From Actinomycetota bacterium (GTDB lineage Bacteria > Actinomycetota > Actinomycetes > Propionibacteriales > Propionibacteriaceae), in the NCBI GenBank assembly GCA_020161755.1, contig JAIUOS010000021.1:1-64000 (forward strand): a stretch of 64,000 nt of DNA, given 5' to 3'. Position 1 is the stretch's first letter; each line of letters begins with the position of its first letter. The notes under the pieces are model-generated. The model made no database searches, was not told where the DNA came from, and saw only the letters and a program-made list of their open reading frames with translations. Below are positions 9,104 to 19,820 of the stretch, piece after piece. Made by a program: the position numbers and the translations under genes.

Positions 9104-9999
9104 GCCAGCCGCTCCCCACCCGGCCGACGGGGATCCCGGGTCGAGCCCGGGAGGACCGGGTCACCACGCCGACGCCGGTCCTGACCGCGCGCAACGTGTC
9201 CATCACGTACGCGGTGAAGCCGCCGGTGGACGCCGTCCGCGACGTCTCGCTCACCCTCAACAAGGGCGAGATCCTCGGCCTGGCCGGCGAGTCGGGCTGC
9301 GGCAAGACCACGCTGGCCTACGGCATCAACCGGCTGCTGAAGGCGCCGGCGGTGATGACGTCCGGCGAGGTCGTCTTCCACGACCCGGCCGGCGACATCG
9401 ACGTCACCCGGCTCTCCGGGGACGCCCTGCGGCGCTACCGCTGGGACAAGGTGTCGATGGTCTTCCAGGGCTCAATGAATTCCCTCAACCCGGTGATGAG
9501 CGTGCGACGCCAGTTGCACGACGTGTTCACCACCCACCGTCCCGGCATGGGCCGCGCCGAACGCGAGCAGCGATGCGCGGAACTGCTGCGGTTGGTCGGG
9601 GTCGACCCGAGACGGATGTCGAGCTTCGCCCACGAGCTGTCCGGCGGCATGCGGCAGCGCGTGATGATCGCGATGGCACTCGCGCTCGACCCGAAAGTGA
9701 TGATCATGGACGAGCCCACCACGGCCCTCGACGTGGTCGTGCAGCGCGGCATCATCCGCGAGATCATGCGGCTGCGCGAACGGCTCGGCTTCGCCGTGGT
9801 GTTCATCACGCACGACCTGCCGCTGCTGATCGAGATCAGCGACCGGATCGCGATCATGCGGGACGGGCGGATCATCGAGGAGAACCTCGCCGAGGAGATC
9901 TACCGCCATCCGGTCGAGCCCTACACCAAACAGTTGCTGTCCAGCTTCCCCAGCCTCACCGGGGACCGCGGCGGCTTCGTCCGGGGAGGTGCGGCATGA
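9100..9999 (+). CDS. ABC transporter ATPase, DppD type
   Basis: ATP-binding subunit, 299 residues. Walker A is GESGCGKTT, the signature motif is ELSGGMRQR, Walker B is KVMIMDEPTTALD, and the switch His is in FITHDL. The C-terminus carries the oligopeptide-transporter extension (HPVEPYTKQLLSSFPSL). Start ATG at 9100 overlaps the permease stop and has GGAGGAGG upstream; a GTG at 9160 is an alternative. The stop overlaps the next gene start as ATGA. Confidence 0.93.
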   Translation: MSQPLPTRPTGIPGRAREDRVTTPTPVLTARNVSITYAVKPPVDAVRDVSLTLNKGEILGLAGESGCGKTTLAYGINRLLKAPAVMTSGEVVFHDPAGDIDVTRLSGDALRRYRWDKVSMVFQGSMNSLNPVMSVRRQLHDVFTTHRPGMGRAEREQRCAELLRLVGVDPRRMSSFAHELSGGMRQRVMIAMALALDPKVMIMDEPTTALDVVVQRGIIREIMRLRERLGFAVVFITHDLPLLIEISDRIAIMRDGRIIEENLAEEIYRHPVEPYTKQLLSSFPSLTGDRGGFVRGGAA

Positions 10000-10835
10000 G
10001 CGCAGGCAGCCTCGAGGTGCGCAACCTGAGCAAGGACTTCCGGCTGCGCAGCGGCCTGAAGGTCAGCGTCCTGCACGCGGTCTCGGACGTGTCGTTCACC
10101 GTCCAGCCCGGACGCACGGTCGCGCTGGTCGGCGAGAGCGGCTCGGGCAAGTCCACGATCGCCCGGATCATCGCCCGGCTGGAGACCGCGACCAGCGGCG
10201 ACGTCCTGCTGGACGGGACGCCGAGCCCCGACCGGGGGGCCGCCCTGGGCGCGTACCGCCGGCAGGTGCAGATGGTGTTCCAGGACCCGTTCGCCTCGCT
10301 CAACCCGTTCCACACCATCGCCCACCACATCGAGCGGCCGCTGCGGCTGCACCACCCCGGCCTGGGTGCGGCCGAGGCCCGCGTCCGCACGATCGACCTC
10401 CTCGAACGGGTGGCGCTCACCCCCGGTGAGACCTACCTGAACCGGCGCCCGCACGAACTGTCCGGCGGGCAGCGGCAGCGGGTCGCGATCGCACGGGCGC
10501 TCGCCCCGGGCGCGCGGTTCATCGTCGCCGACGAGCCGGTCTCGATGCTCGACGTGTCGATCCGGGTGGAGGTCCTCACCCTGCTGGCCGACCTCCAGCG
10601 CACCGAGAACCTGGGCGTGCTCTACATCACCCACGACCTGGCGACCGCGCGACACTTCTCCGACGAGATCCTGGTCATGTTGCGTGGGAAGATCGTCGAG
10701 CGGGGTCCCGCCGACGAGGTGATCCTGAACCCGCAGCACGAATACACCAGGGCTTTGCGCGAAGCCGCGGCCGACCCCGACCGGCTCGGCCAGCTGCGCG
10801 ATGAGGTCAGACGAGAGTCGGAGGGGGCGCGATGA
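9996..10835 (+). CDS. ABC transporter ATPase, DppF type
   Basis: Second ATPase, 279 residues, likely forming a heterodimer with the previous product. Walker A GESGSGKST, signature ELSGGQRQR, Walker B FIVADEPVSMLD, switch His in YITHDL, and the C-terminal PQHEYTRALREA extension. The start overlaps the preceding stop and the end overlaps the ROK gene start (ATGA 10832-10835), so the operon is tightly coupled. Confidence 0.93.
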   Translation: MSAGSLEVRNLSKDFRLRSGLKVSVLHAVSDVSFTVQPGRTVALVGESGSGKSTIARIIARLETATSGDVLLDGTPSPDRGAALGAYRRQVQMVFQDPFASLNPFHTIAHHIERPLRLHHPGLGAAEARVRTIDLLERVALTPGETYLNRRPHELSGGQRQRVAIARALAPGARFIVADEPVSMLDVSIRVEVLTLLADLQRTENLGVLYITHDLATARHFSDEILVMLRGKIVERGPADEVILNPQHEYTRALREAAADPDRLGQLRDEVRRESEGAR

Positions 10836-11950
10836 CCGATCCCGGGACGCCCACGTGGCTGCGCACCCACAACGACCGCACCGCCTTCCGGCTGATGCTC
10901 CAGCACGGGCCGCTGAGCCGCTCGCAGCTCGGCGAGTTGTCGGGCATGTCCAAGCCCACCGCCGGGCAGATGATCTCCCGGCTGGAGCGGCTGGGGCTGG
11001 TCGCGGCGGCCGGCGAGGTGACCGGCGCCCGCGGCCCGAACGCGGTCGCGTACGGCGTGCGCCAGGACTCGCTGCGGGGCGTGGCGATCAACATCGGCGA
11101 CGGCGAATTCGCCGCCGTGGTGGTCGACCCCACCGACGCCGTCCACCCGGTGGCGACGGTGCGCGGGGCGTCCGACCGCTCCCCCGTCCGCGACGTGACG
11201 GACGCCGTCGCGGCGGCCTGCGCGGCGGCCGGCGTCCGTGCCGACTCGGTGAGCGCCGTGGCGATCGGGGTGCAGGCGGCGTTCGACCGCGCGTCCGACC
11301 GGCTGTCGTTCACCAACACGCTGCCCGGCTGGCCCGAGCGCGGCGCCCGCGCGCTGCTGGTCGCCCGGACCGGGCTCGACGTGGCCATCGAGAACGACGT
11401 CAACCTGGCCACGCTGGCCGAGGGCGCGACCACCGGGCTCACCGGCTTCGCCTACCTGTGGCTCGGGTCCGGCCTCGGCGCCGGGTTCCTGACCGGCGGC
11501 GTGCTGCACCGCGGCGCGTCCGGGTCGGCCGGTGAGATCGGCTACCTCGAGGTGCCGCGCTCGGCCGCGGCGATCGACCCGGAGGCCGTGGACTTCACCG
11601 ACCTGGTCGGCGGCCCCGCCCTGGTCGACCTGCTCGGGGCCGGCTCGTTCGCCGAGGCCGTCGCCGCCCTGCCGGGCAACGAACCGGCCCTGGCCGCCCT
11701 GGCCGAGCGCATCGCGATGGTCGTCGAGACCCTGGCCGCGGTCACCGACCCGGCGCTGGTCGTGCTCGGCGGCCCCACCGGGCTGGCCGGCGGCGAACGC
11801 CTCGCCGCGCTCGTGCAGGAGCGCGTCGCCGCCCGCCGTCCGCTGCCGGTCCTGGCCGGTCGCGCCGGCGACCAGCCGGTGCTGCTGGGGGCGCGGCGGC
11901 AACTGCTCGGCACCATCCGCCAACGACTCGAGGCGACGATCTCGGTATGA
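10832..11950 (+). CDS. ROK-family transcriptional regulator
   Basis: 372-residue repressor-like protein: an N-terminal winged helix (SRSQLGELSGMSKPTAGQMISRL split over residues about 30-52) followed by a ROK sugar-kinase-like domain with the ENDVNLATLAEG and GSGLGAGFLTGG motifs. It likely senses the transported sugar or its phosphate and controls this operon through the palindrome at 5367-5398. The zinc-binding CxCGxxGC loop that usually follows GEIGY is absent; the sequence instead runs EVPRSAAAID. Loss of that loop is common in regulators that no longer act as kinases. Overlaps the ATPase gene by 4 bp. Confidence 0.9.
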   Translation: MTDPGTPTWLRTHNDRTAFRLMLQHGPLSRSQLGELSGMSKPTAGQMISRLERLGLVAAAGEVTGARGPNAVAYGVRQDSLRGVAINIGDGEFAAVVVDPTDAVHPVATVRGASDRSPVRDVTDAVAAACAAAGVRADSVSAVAIGVQAAFDRASDRLSFTNTLPGWPERGARALLVARTGLDVAIENDVNLATLAEGATTGLTGFAYLWLGSGLGAGFLTGGVLHRGASGSAGEIGYLEVPRSAAAIDPEAVDFTDLVGGPALVDLLGAGSFAEAVAALPGNEPALAALAERIAMVVETLAAVTDPALVVLGGPTGLAGGERLAALVQERVAARRPLPVLAGRAGDQPVLLGARRQLLGTIRQRLEATISV

Positions 11951-11963
11951 GGAAGGACACCTG

Positions 11964-13220
11964 ATGAAACTCGCCATCGTGGGGGGCGGCTCGACCTACA
12001 CCCCCGAACTCATCGACGGCTTCGCGCGGTTCCGCGACACACTGCCCCTCGACGAGGTGCACCTGGTCGACCCCGACCCGGAACGACTGCGGCTGGTCTC
12101 CGGGGTGGCCGGACGCATGCTCGCGCGCGCCGGTCACCCGGCGAAGGTGGTCGGCACGAACGACCTCGTCGCGGGCGTCGAGGGCGCGGACGCGGTGCTG
12201 GTGCAGCTGCGGATCGGCGGGCAGGAGGCCCGGCGGGCCGACGAGACCTGGCCGCACGAGGTGCACTGCATCGGGCAGGAGACGACCGGGCCGGGCGGCT
12301 TCGCCAAGGCGCTGAGGACGGTGCCGGTCATGCTCGACATCGCCGAGCAGGTACGCCGCCACGCCAAACCTGACGCCTGGATCATCGACTTCACCAACCC
12401 GGTCGGCATCGTCACCCGGGCCCTGCTGGAGGCCGGCCACCGGGCAGTCGGGCTGTGCAACGTGGCGATCGGCTTCCAGCGGCGGTTCGCCGCCGTCCTC
12501 GGCGTCGACCACGAGCTGGTCAGCCTCGACCACGCCGGCCTGAACCACCTCACCTGGGAGCGGGCGATCCGGGTGGACGGCCGCGACGTCCTGCCCGAAC
12601 TGCTGGCCGAGCGGCTGGGCGACATCGCCGAGGAGGTCGACCTGCCCCCGTCCCTGCTCGCGCAGCTGGGCATGGTGCCGTCCTACTACCTGCACTACTA
12701 CTACTCCCACGACGCTGAGCTGGCGCGCCAGCTCAGCGAGCCGACCCGCGCCGAGGCCGTGCAGGCGATCGAGCGAGAGTTGCTCGCCGTGTACGCCGAC
12801 CCGAGCGTCGACACCAAGCCGGAGGCGTTGGAGCGCCGCGGCGGAGCGTTCTACTCCGAGGCGGCGGTCGAGCTGATGCTGGCCATGCGCGGCCTGCCGG
12901 GCCCGGCCCGGGTGGTCAACCTGCGCAACGACGGGACGCTGCCGTTCCTGCCCGACGACCACGTGGTCGAGGTGCCGGCCCGGTTCACCGACGGACGTTT
13001 CGTGGCCGAGCCGGTCGCGCCGCTGGCCGACGACGTGGCCGGCCTGGTGGCAGCGGTCGCCGGCTACGAGCGACTCGCGCTGGACGCCGCCGTCCACGGC
13101 GGGCGCGACCGGGTGGTGCGGGCGATGCGGGCGCACCCGCTGGTGCTCCAGGACGACCGGGCCGAGCGGCTCACCGACCTGCTGCTCGCCGCCAACGCGA
13201 AGTTCCTGCCATGGGCCTGA
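11964..13220 (+). CDS. Glycoside hydrolase family 4 (6-phospho-beta-glucosidase type)
   Basis: 418-residue GH4 enzyme, cleaving glycosides by an NAD- and divalent-metal-dependent redox mechanism. Visible features: NAD loop VGGGSTYTPELI at the N-terminus, FTNPVGIVTRALLE, the metal-binding Cys in GLCNVAIG, and metal-binding His in GLNHLTW. The GLNH-type motif resembles the 6-phospho-beta-glucosidase (LicH/CelF) branch more than alpha-glucosidases. Such enzymes normally take PTS-made phospho-disaccharides, yet this operon has an ABC importer and a kinase, so the substrate may be phosphorylated after uptake. GGAAGGAC lies 7-14 bases before the ATG. Overlaps the kinase gene by 10 bp. Confidence 0.9.
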   Translation: MKLAIVGGGSTYTPELIDGFARFRDTLPLDEVHLVDPDPERLRLVSGVAGRMLARAGHPAKVVGTNDLVAGVEGADAVLVQLRIGGQEARRADETWPHEVHCIGQETTGPGGFAKALRTVPVMLDIAEQVRRHAKPDAWIIDFTNPVGIVTRALLEAGHRAVGLCNVAIGFQRRFAAVLGVDHELVSLDHAGLNHLTWERAIRVDGRDVLPELLAERLGDIAEEVDLPPSLLAQLGMVPSYYLHYYYSHDAELARQLSEPTRAEAVQAIERELLAVYADPSVDTKPEALERRGGAFYSEAAVELMLAMRGLPGPARVVNLRNDGTLPFLPDDHVVEVPARFTDGRFVAEPVAPLADDVAGLVAAVAGYERLALDAAVHGGRDRVVRAMRAHPLVLQDDRAERLTDLLLAANAKFLPWA

Positions 13221-14170
13221 ACCCGGTGGTCGTCGCCGTCGACGGCGGCGGCTCGAAGACGGACGCGGTCGCGCTCACCCTCGACGGGGAGGTCGCCGGA
13301 CGGAGCCGCGGGCCGGGCAGCAGCCCGCAGTACAGCGGGGTCGCCCCCTCGGTGGCCCTGGTCGACCGGCTGGTGCGCGAGGCGTCCGACGGCCGCGAGG
13401 TGCGCCACACCGGGCTGTACCTGTCCGGGCTCGACCTGCCGTCGGAGGTGAGCGCGTACCGTGACGCCGTATCCGGCCTGGGCTGGGCCGCGCAGGGCCT
13501 CGTGGTCGAGAACGACCTGTTCGCGCTGCTGCGGGCCGGCACCGAGTCTCCGGACGCGGTCGCGGTGATCTGCGGCACCGGCATGAACGCGGTCGGCGTC
13601 CGGGCGGACGGCGCGACCGCCCGCTTCCTGGCCGTCGGCGCGATCTCCGGGGACTGGGGTGGCGGCCACGGCCTCGGCGTCGAGGCGCTGTTCCACGCCG
13701 CCCGGGACGTGGACGGCCGCGGGCCGCACACGCTGCTTACCGGGGCGATCAGCACCGAGTTCGGGATGCCCGTCCCGGCGCTCACCGAGAAGCTGCACCT
13801 GGGCGAGCTGCCGGACGCGGAACTGGCCCGGCTGGCGCCGGCGGTCTTCAGCGCAGCGGCGGCCGGCGACGAGGTCGCCGGCGACCTGGTCGACCGGCAG
13901 GCCGACGAGGTGGTGGCGTACGTCCGCGCGTGCCTCACCCGGCTCGACATGCTCGACCGTCCGGTGCCGGTGGTGCTGGGCGGCGGTGTGCTGCGCGCGC
14001 GACATGCCCGGCTCGAGCAGCGCGCCGCGGCCGGGATCGCCGCGATCGCGCCGTCCGCACGGTTGCTGGTGCTCGACCATCCGCCGATCCTCGGGGCGGC
14101 GCTACTGGCCCTGGCCTCCGCGGGGGCCGGCCCGGAGGCGATCGCCCGGGCACGGACCGCGCTCAGCTGA
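13211..14170 (+). CDS. BadF/BadG-type sugar kinase (N-acetylglucosamine kinase-like)
   Basis: 319-residue ASKHA-fold kinase. Phosphate-1 motif DGGGSKTDAV at residues about 11-20, adenosine-side motif VICGTGMNAVGV, ISGDWGGGHGLG, and a C-terminal VLGGGVLRA. Closest named families are GlcNAc and glucosamine kinases of the BadF/BadG/BcrA/BcrD superfamily. It is the last gene of the operon and overlaps the GH4 gene. A comparable family-5 ABC importer plus BadF kinase set serves chitobiose in Vibrio; whether this enzyme acts on a monosaccharide product or on the imported disaccharide is open. Confidence 0.87.
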   Translation: MGLNPVVVAVDGGGSKTDAVALTLDGEVAGRSRGPGSSPQYSGVAPSVALVDRLVREASDGREVRHTGLYLSGLDLPSEVSAYRDAVSGLGWAAQGLVVENDLFALLRAGTESPDAVAVICGTGMNAVGVRADGATARFLAVGAISGDWGGGHGLGVEALFHAARDVDGRGPHTLLTGAISTEFGMPVPALTEKLHLGELPDAELARLAPAVFSAAAAGDEVAGDLVDRQADEVVAYVRACLTRLDMLDRPVPVVLGGGVLRARHARLEQRAAAGIAAIAPSARLLVLDHPPILGAALLALASAGAGPEAIARARTALS

Positions 14171-14182
14171 ACGGCGTCCGTC

Positions 14183-14490
14183 CTACGGGGCCCAGCGACC
14201 CATCGCCGGGAACAGCAGGACGCCCGCCAGTACCAGCACGGCGAGGGTCACCATTAGCCGCCAGGAGACCTTGCCGGTGCGGGAGTCGAACCGGCTCGCC
14301 ACGATGGCGACCACGGTCAGCGCGAGGTTGACCAGGATCATCAGCGCACCCAGCCAGTAGATGCGACCCTCCACCTGCACCCACGAGATGTAGGCGATGG
14401 TGAGCAGGCACGAGGTGACGCCCAGGAAGTACAGCACCAGCTCCGCCCACCACGGAGTGGGCGTCGGCCGCTTCGCCGGGCGTTTCGGCA

Positions 14491-14491
<1 letters not shown>
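14183..14491 (-). CDS. Small membrane protein, three TM segments
   Basis: 102-residue protein with hydrophobic segments near residues 16-36, 44-64 and 76-96 and a basic N-terminus (PKRPAKRPTP). I do not recognise the family. Its ATG shares one base with the purA stop codon (TGATG at 14489-14493), so it is translated with purA. Convergent with the kinase gene, 12 bp apart. Confidence 0.75.
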
Positions 14492-15831
<1,340 letters not shown>

Positions 15832-15885
15832 TCACCCTACCGGTTCGGCCGGGGGCGTCCGGGCGGGCACCGAGGCGCGGGAGGC

Positions 15886-16521
15886 TCAGCCGAGCAGCCC
15901 GGCGAGGTGCGGCCAGCCGAAGGTGAGGACGACGGACACCACCACGTTGACGAACGTGACGAGCCAGAACACCAGTTGGAAGCTGGACTTGCGGTTCTTG
16001 TGGCGCAGGAACTGTTGGGCGAGGACGCCGCCCGGCCACCCACCCAGCAGCGCCGCGGTCTGGAGCGCGGCCTCCCGCGTCCGCCAGCCACCGGCGACGG
16101 CCGCGCGCTTGTCGGCGGCATAGGCGACGAAGGTGGCCAGGCTCATCGCCGCGTACCAGACCGGCACCCAGCCGCTGACGCCGAGCATGTGGACGGCGAC
16201 GGCGACCCAGGCGGCGAAGGCGGCCACGATGCCCAGGGCGAGCCATTCGACCCGCCCGCGGTGGGCGCTCGGCGGGCTCGGTGGCCGGCCCGGGACGTGC
16301 AACGGGAACACCCGGGTGGCCGCCACCGCGCACGGGCGTCCGTTGTCGTCGGCGCCGAGTTCGAACTCGATGAAGTCGCCCTGCTGCGGGCGTCCGCGGG
16401 CGCCCTCGAACGCGGAGATGTGGACGAAGGTGCGCCGGCCCCCGGCCTCGAGGAAGCCGAAGCCGCGCTCATCGTTCCAGTCGGCCAGCACGCCCGTCCG
16501 GCGGCCGGCGCGACTGTTCAC
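15886..16521 (-). CDS. Cold-shock domain plus DUF1294 membrane protein
   Basis: 211-residue fusion. Residues about 8-65 form a cold-shock/OB fold (WNDERGFGFL, TFVHISAFEG), an RNA-binding module. The rest has about four hydrophobic segments ending in the DUF1294 signature (YAADKRAAVAGGWRTRE, LGGWPGG, RHKNRKSSF). This combination is common in bacteria, but its job is unknown. GTG at 16521 is chosen because it places the CSD close to the N-terminus; the Shine-Dalgarno site is weak. A longer start is possible. Confidence 0.85.
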   Translation of the reverse strand: MNSRAGRRTGVLADWNDERGFGFLEAGGRRTFVHISAFEGARGRPQQGDFIEFELGADDNGRPCAVAATRVFPLHVPGRPPSPPSAHRGRVEWLALGIVAAFAAWVAVAVHMLGVSGWVPVWYAAMSLATFVAYAADKRAAVAGGWRTREAALQTAALLGGWPGGVLAQQFLRHKNRKSSFQLVFWLVTFVNVVVSVVLTFGWPHLAGLLG

Positions 16522-16674
16522 GGCTTCGATCGTGCCATGCCGGGTACGCAGAACGCACTGGATCGTCGCCGTCGTGGACAACCCGGGCGCCCCCGGCCAT
16601 CCACAGGGCGAATCGCGTCGGGTGGGCCTGTGGACGGGTGACGCGCGCCGGGGTCGGCTGCCGAGGTTGAGGGC

Positions 16675-17342
16675 GTGCACCCGACGATTGAGGCGATCCT
16701 GGAGCAGCAGGGAGTCATCGCGGCAGCCGAACACCCCCCGGCTGCGGTCGTCGCTGCACAAACTCAGGCAGCGCGGACTGCTCGAGAACCCCCTGCCCGG
16801 CGTCCTCACCCGCGCCGGGGGCGACGTGGGGATCGGGTGGCTGCGCGCGGTGTGCGCCTGGTCGGCGCCGGACGGCGTCCTGCACGGCCGGTCGGCGGCG
16901 AGCCTGTGGCTCCCCGAACTCGACGGCCCGGTGGTCGTTCGCCGAACTCCGCCTCCACCGCATCCTGCGCGACGCCGGCATCACCGGCTGGGTGGCGAAC
17001 CGGCCCCTCGACGTACGGGGCACCCGGCTGTTCCCTGACGTCCGCTTCCGCGCCCGCCGCCTCATCCTCGAGTTCGACGGACGCGAGGCGCACCTCGCGG
17101 CGGCCCAGTTCCTGTCCGACCGGGAGCGGTGGAACCTGCTCGAGGCGGCCGGCTACCACGTGTTGCGCTTCGGCTGGGAGCACCTCGACCAGCCCGGCTA
17201 CGTCGCCCGGACCGTTCGCCGCGCGTACCGCCACGCCGCGTCGGCCTGGCGGTTACGCGATTCGCCCTGGATCAGTGCACGTGTGGCCCGATCGGGCCGG
17301 GGACGACCCGATCGGGTGCAGATCGGGTCGCCCGGAACGTAG
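16675..17342 (+). pseudogene. Broken DUF559 (Vsr-like nuclease fold) protein
   Basis: Three reading frames together resemble one actinobacterial DUF559 protein. Frame from 16675 (GTG) gives MHPTIEAILEQQGVIAA; the next frame carries RGLLENPLPGVLTR and VLHGRSAASLWLPELDGP; a third carries AELRLHRILRDAGITGW, RLILEFDGREAHL and AAGYHVLRFGWEHL up to 17342. The last part is the restriction-nuclease-like core, the first the winged-helix part seen in AbiEi-like antitoxin relatives. Full-length relatives are about 300 residues; here about 220 remain, so a deletion in the middle plus frameshifts is likely. Confidence 0.75.
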
Positions 17343-17371
17343 AACGGCCCGGGCGCGAGCCCGGGCCGTTC
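17342..17371. terminator. Strong hairpin after fba
   Basis: Perfect 13-base arms (GAACGGCCCGGGC and GCCCGGGCCGTTC) with a GCGA loop, starting 13 bp beyond the fba stop. There is no T-run, as is usual in high-GC actinobacteria. It also lies at the end of the broken DUF559 gene and may act both ways. Confidence 0.85.
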
Positions 17372-17384
17372 GTCAGTCGTTCGC

Positions 17385-18407
<1,023 letters not shown>

Positions 18408-18548
18408 CTCTTAAGGGCCTCTCTGACGAATGACAGCGCCCGCGACCGTGCGGCCGCCGAGCGGACGACTCCAGTCTCTCAAAGTTCGACGCGCGTTGGC
18501 GCACGCGTTCGAGATTGGACGGCCGAGCGGGGACCGGCGCCGGATGTG
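18408..18548. other. Intergenic gap before fba
   Basis: 141 bp that should contain the fba promoter. I see GAGAGG about 12 bases before the fba ATG as the likely ribosome site, and two TTCGA-containing half sites near 18486 and 18510 that do not form a clean palindrome. No gene is apparent. Confidence 0.4.
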
Positions 18549-19064
18549 TCAGTCGAGCCGGGACAGGTCGAGCCACGCGCGGCCCGACGACAGCACCCGG
18601 ACGGCGGTGTCGAGGGTGGCCGGCATCGTGTCGGTGTAGTCCAGCGGCACCCTGGCCGCGCGCTTGTCGCGGGCGGTGGTCACCAGCGACATGGACGCAC
18701 CCAGCGTCCCGGGCCGCACCACCACCGAGCCGACCTCCGGCCACGGCAGCCACTGCTGGCCGACCAGCATCCCGTCGCGGTTGAGCCCGATCGCCAGCCC
18801 CGCCCGGGCCACCCCGGCGTCGGCGCGGACGCGGACGAGCCGGATCACACCGAAGAGGATCGAGACCAGGCCGGACGCGAGCGAGACCCCGAGGATCCAC
18901 GGCGCCCACGAGCCGAACTGCTGCGGCCACAGGTACCAGGCGCCCGCGGTGATGCCGAGGCTCACGACCATCGAGCCGATCCGCCACCACACGGTGTTGC
19001 GGGCGCGGGCGAACTCACGGGCCGCCACGTCCGCCCGGTAGTAGACCCCGTACTCGTCGCTCAT
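18549..19064 (-). CDS. Membrane protein with PH-like domain
   Basis: 171 residues. Two hydrophobic segments (MVVSLGITAGAWYLW and WILGVSLASGLVSILFGVI) are followed by a soluble domain with alternating strands (GLAIGLNRDGMLVGQQWLPW, VGSVVVRPG), resembling small bacterial PH-domain (DUF304-like) membrane proteins. Function unknown. The ATG at 19064 begins a long soluble N-terminal helix rich in Arg. Stands alone on its strand between fba and the RNA methyltransferase. Confidence 0.7.
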   Translation of the reverse strand: MSDEYGVYYRADVAAREFARARNTVWWRIGSMVVSLGITAGAWYLWPQQFGSWAPWILGVSLASGLVSILFGVIRLVRVRADAGVARAGLAIGLNRDGMLVGQQWLPWPEVGSVVVRPGTLGASMSLVTTARDKRAARVPLDYTDTMPATLDTAVRVLSSGRAWLDLSRLD

Positions 19065-19129
19065 CGCCGCCCATCCTAGGCGGACGGGTCACCCCGACGG
19101 CTGGGTGGGAAGGAACCGTCCGCCCGGTT

Positions 19130-19160
19130 GGACCAAAAGGGGACAGTCCCCTTTTGGTCC
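19130..19160. terminator. Perfect 31-bp palindrome after the TrmH-like gene
   Basis: Fifteen-base arms (GGACCAAAAGGGGAC and its complement) around one central A, just 3 bp past the methyltransferase stop at 19163. The core GGGGACAGTCCCC is a palindrome I associate with dispersed repeats in several bacterial groups. It could end transcription in both directions. No second copy was noticed in this window. Confidence 0.75.
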
Positions 19161-19162
19161 GC

Positions 19163-19801
19163 TCACCCTGCCGGCGGCCACTGGAGCGCCCAGTGGTACA
19201 TCGCTATCGCGGCGGCGGCGCCGGCGTTCAGCGAGCGGGTCGACCCGTACTGCGTGATCGCCACCACCTGCGCACACCCGGCGACCATCTCCGGCGTCAG
19301 GCCCGGGCCTTCCGAGCCGAACACCAGGCAGCAGTGCTCGGGCAGGCGCGCCTGCTCCAGCGGCACCGAGCCGGGCAGGTTGTCGACCGCGACCGGCGTC
19401 ACCCCGTGCTCGTCGAGCCAGCCGAACAGGGCGGCCTCGTCGGCGTGGTGGTGCACGTGCAGGTAGCGGTCGGTGACCATCGCGCCGCGCCGGTTCCAGC
19501 GGCGGCGTCCGACGATGTGCACCGCCGACACGTTGAACGCGTTGGCCGTGCGCACGATCGAGCCGATGTTGAAGTCGTGCTCCCAGTTCTGGATCGCGAC
19601 GTGCAGGGGCGAGCGGCGGGTGTCGAGATCGGCGACGATCGCCTCGACGCTGAGGTAGCGGTAGGCGTCCACCACGTTGCGCCGGTCCCCCTCGGCGAGG
19701 AGCTGCGGGTCGAGGCGCGGGTCGTCCGGCCAGGGCTGCGGGTGCGGGCCGACGCCCGGACTGCTCACAGCTGCCACCTCGTCCTCGCTCAGGTGGGCCA
19801 T
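19163..19801 (-). CDS. TrmH/SpoU-family RNA 2'-O-methyltransferase
   Basis: 212 residues. Contains the SPOUT knot motifs: NIGSIVRTANAFNVSAVHIVG (motif 1), CLVFGSEGPGLTPEMV (motif 2) and YGSTRSLNAGAAAAIAMYHW (motif 3, 20 residues). It should methylate a ribose 2'-OH in tRNA or rRNA; the exact target cannot be told. The ATG at 19801 is preferred over longer starts because upstream sequence enters the divergent dedA-like gene. Divergent from that gene by only 19 bp. Confidence 0.9.
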   Translation of the reverse strand: MAHLSEDEVAAVSSPGVGPHPQPWPDDPRLDPQLLAEGDRRNVVDAYRYLSVEAIVADLDTRRSPLHVAIQNWEHDFNIGSIVRTANAFNVSAVHIVGRRRWNRRGAMVTDRYLHVHHHADEAALFGWLDEHGVTPVAVDNLPGSVPLEQARLPEHCCLVFGSEGPGLTPEMVAGCAQVVAITQYGSTRSLNAGAAAAIAMYHWALQWPPAG

Positions 19802-19820
19802 GGCGGTCACGGTACCCTGA

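Noticed and set aside
14275-14300. GGAGTCGAACC, like an antisense tRNA T-arm
   Set aside because: It is the coding sequence for FDSRTGK in the small membrane protein and no cloverleaf can be formed.
18485-18520. TTCGA-containing inverted pattern before fba
   Set aside because: The half sites are direct rather than inverted when aligned.
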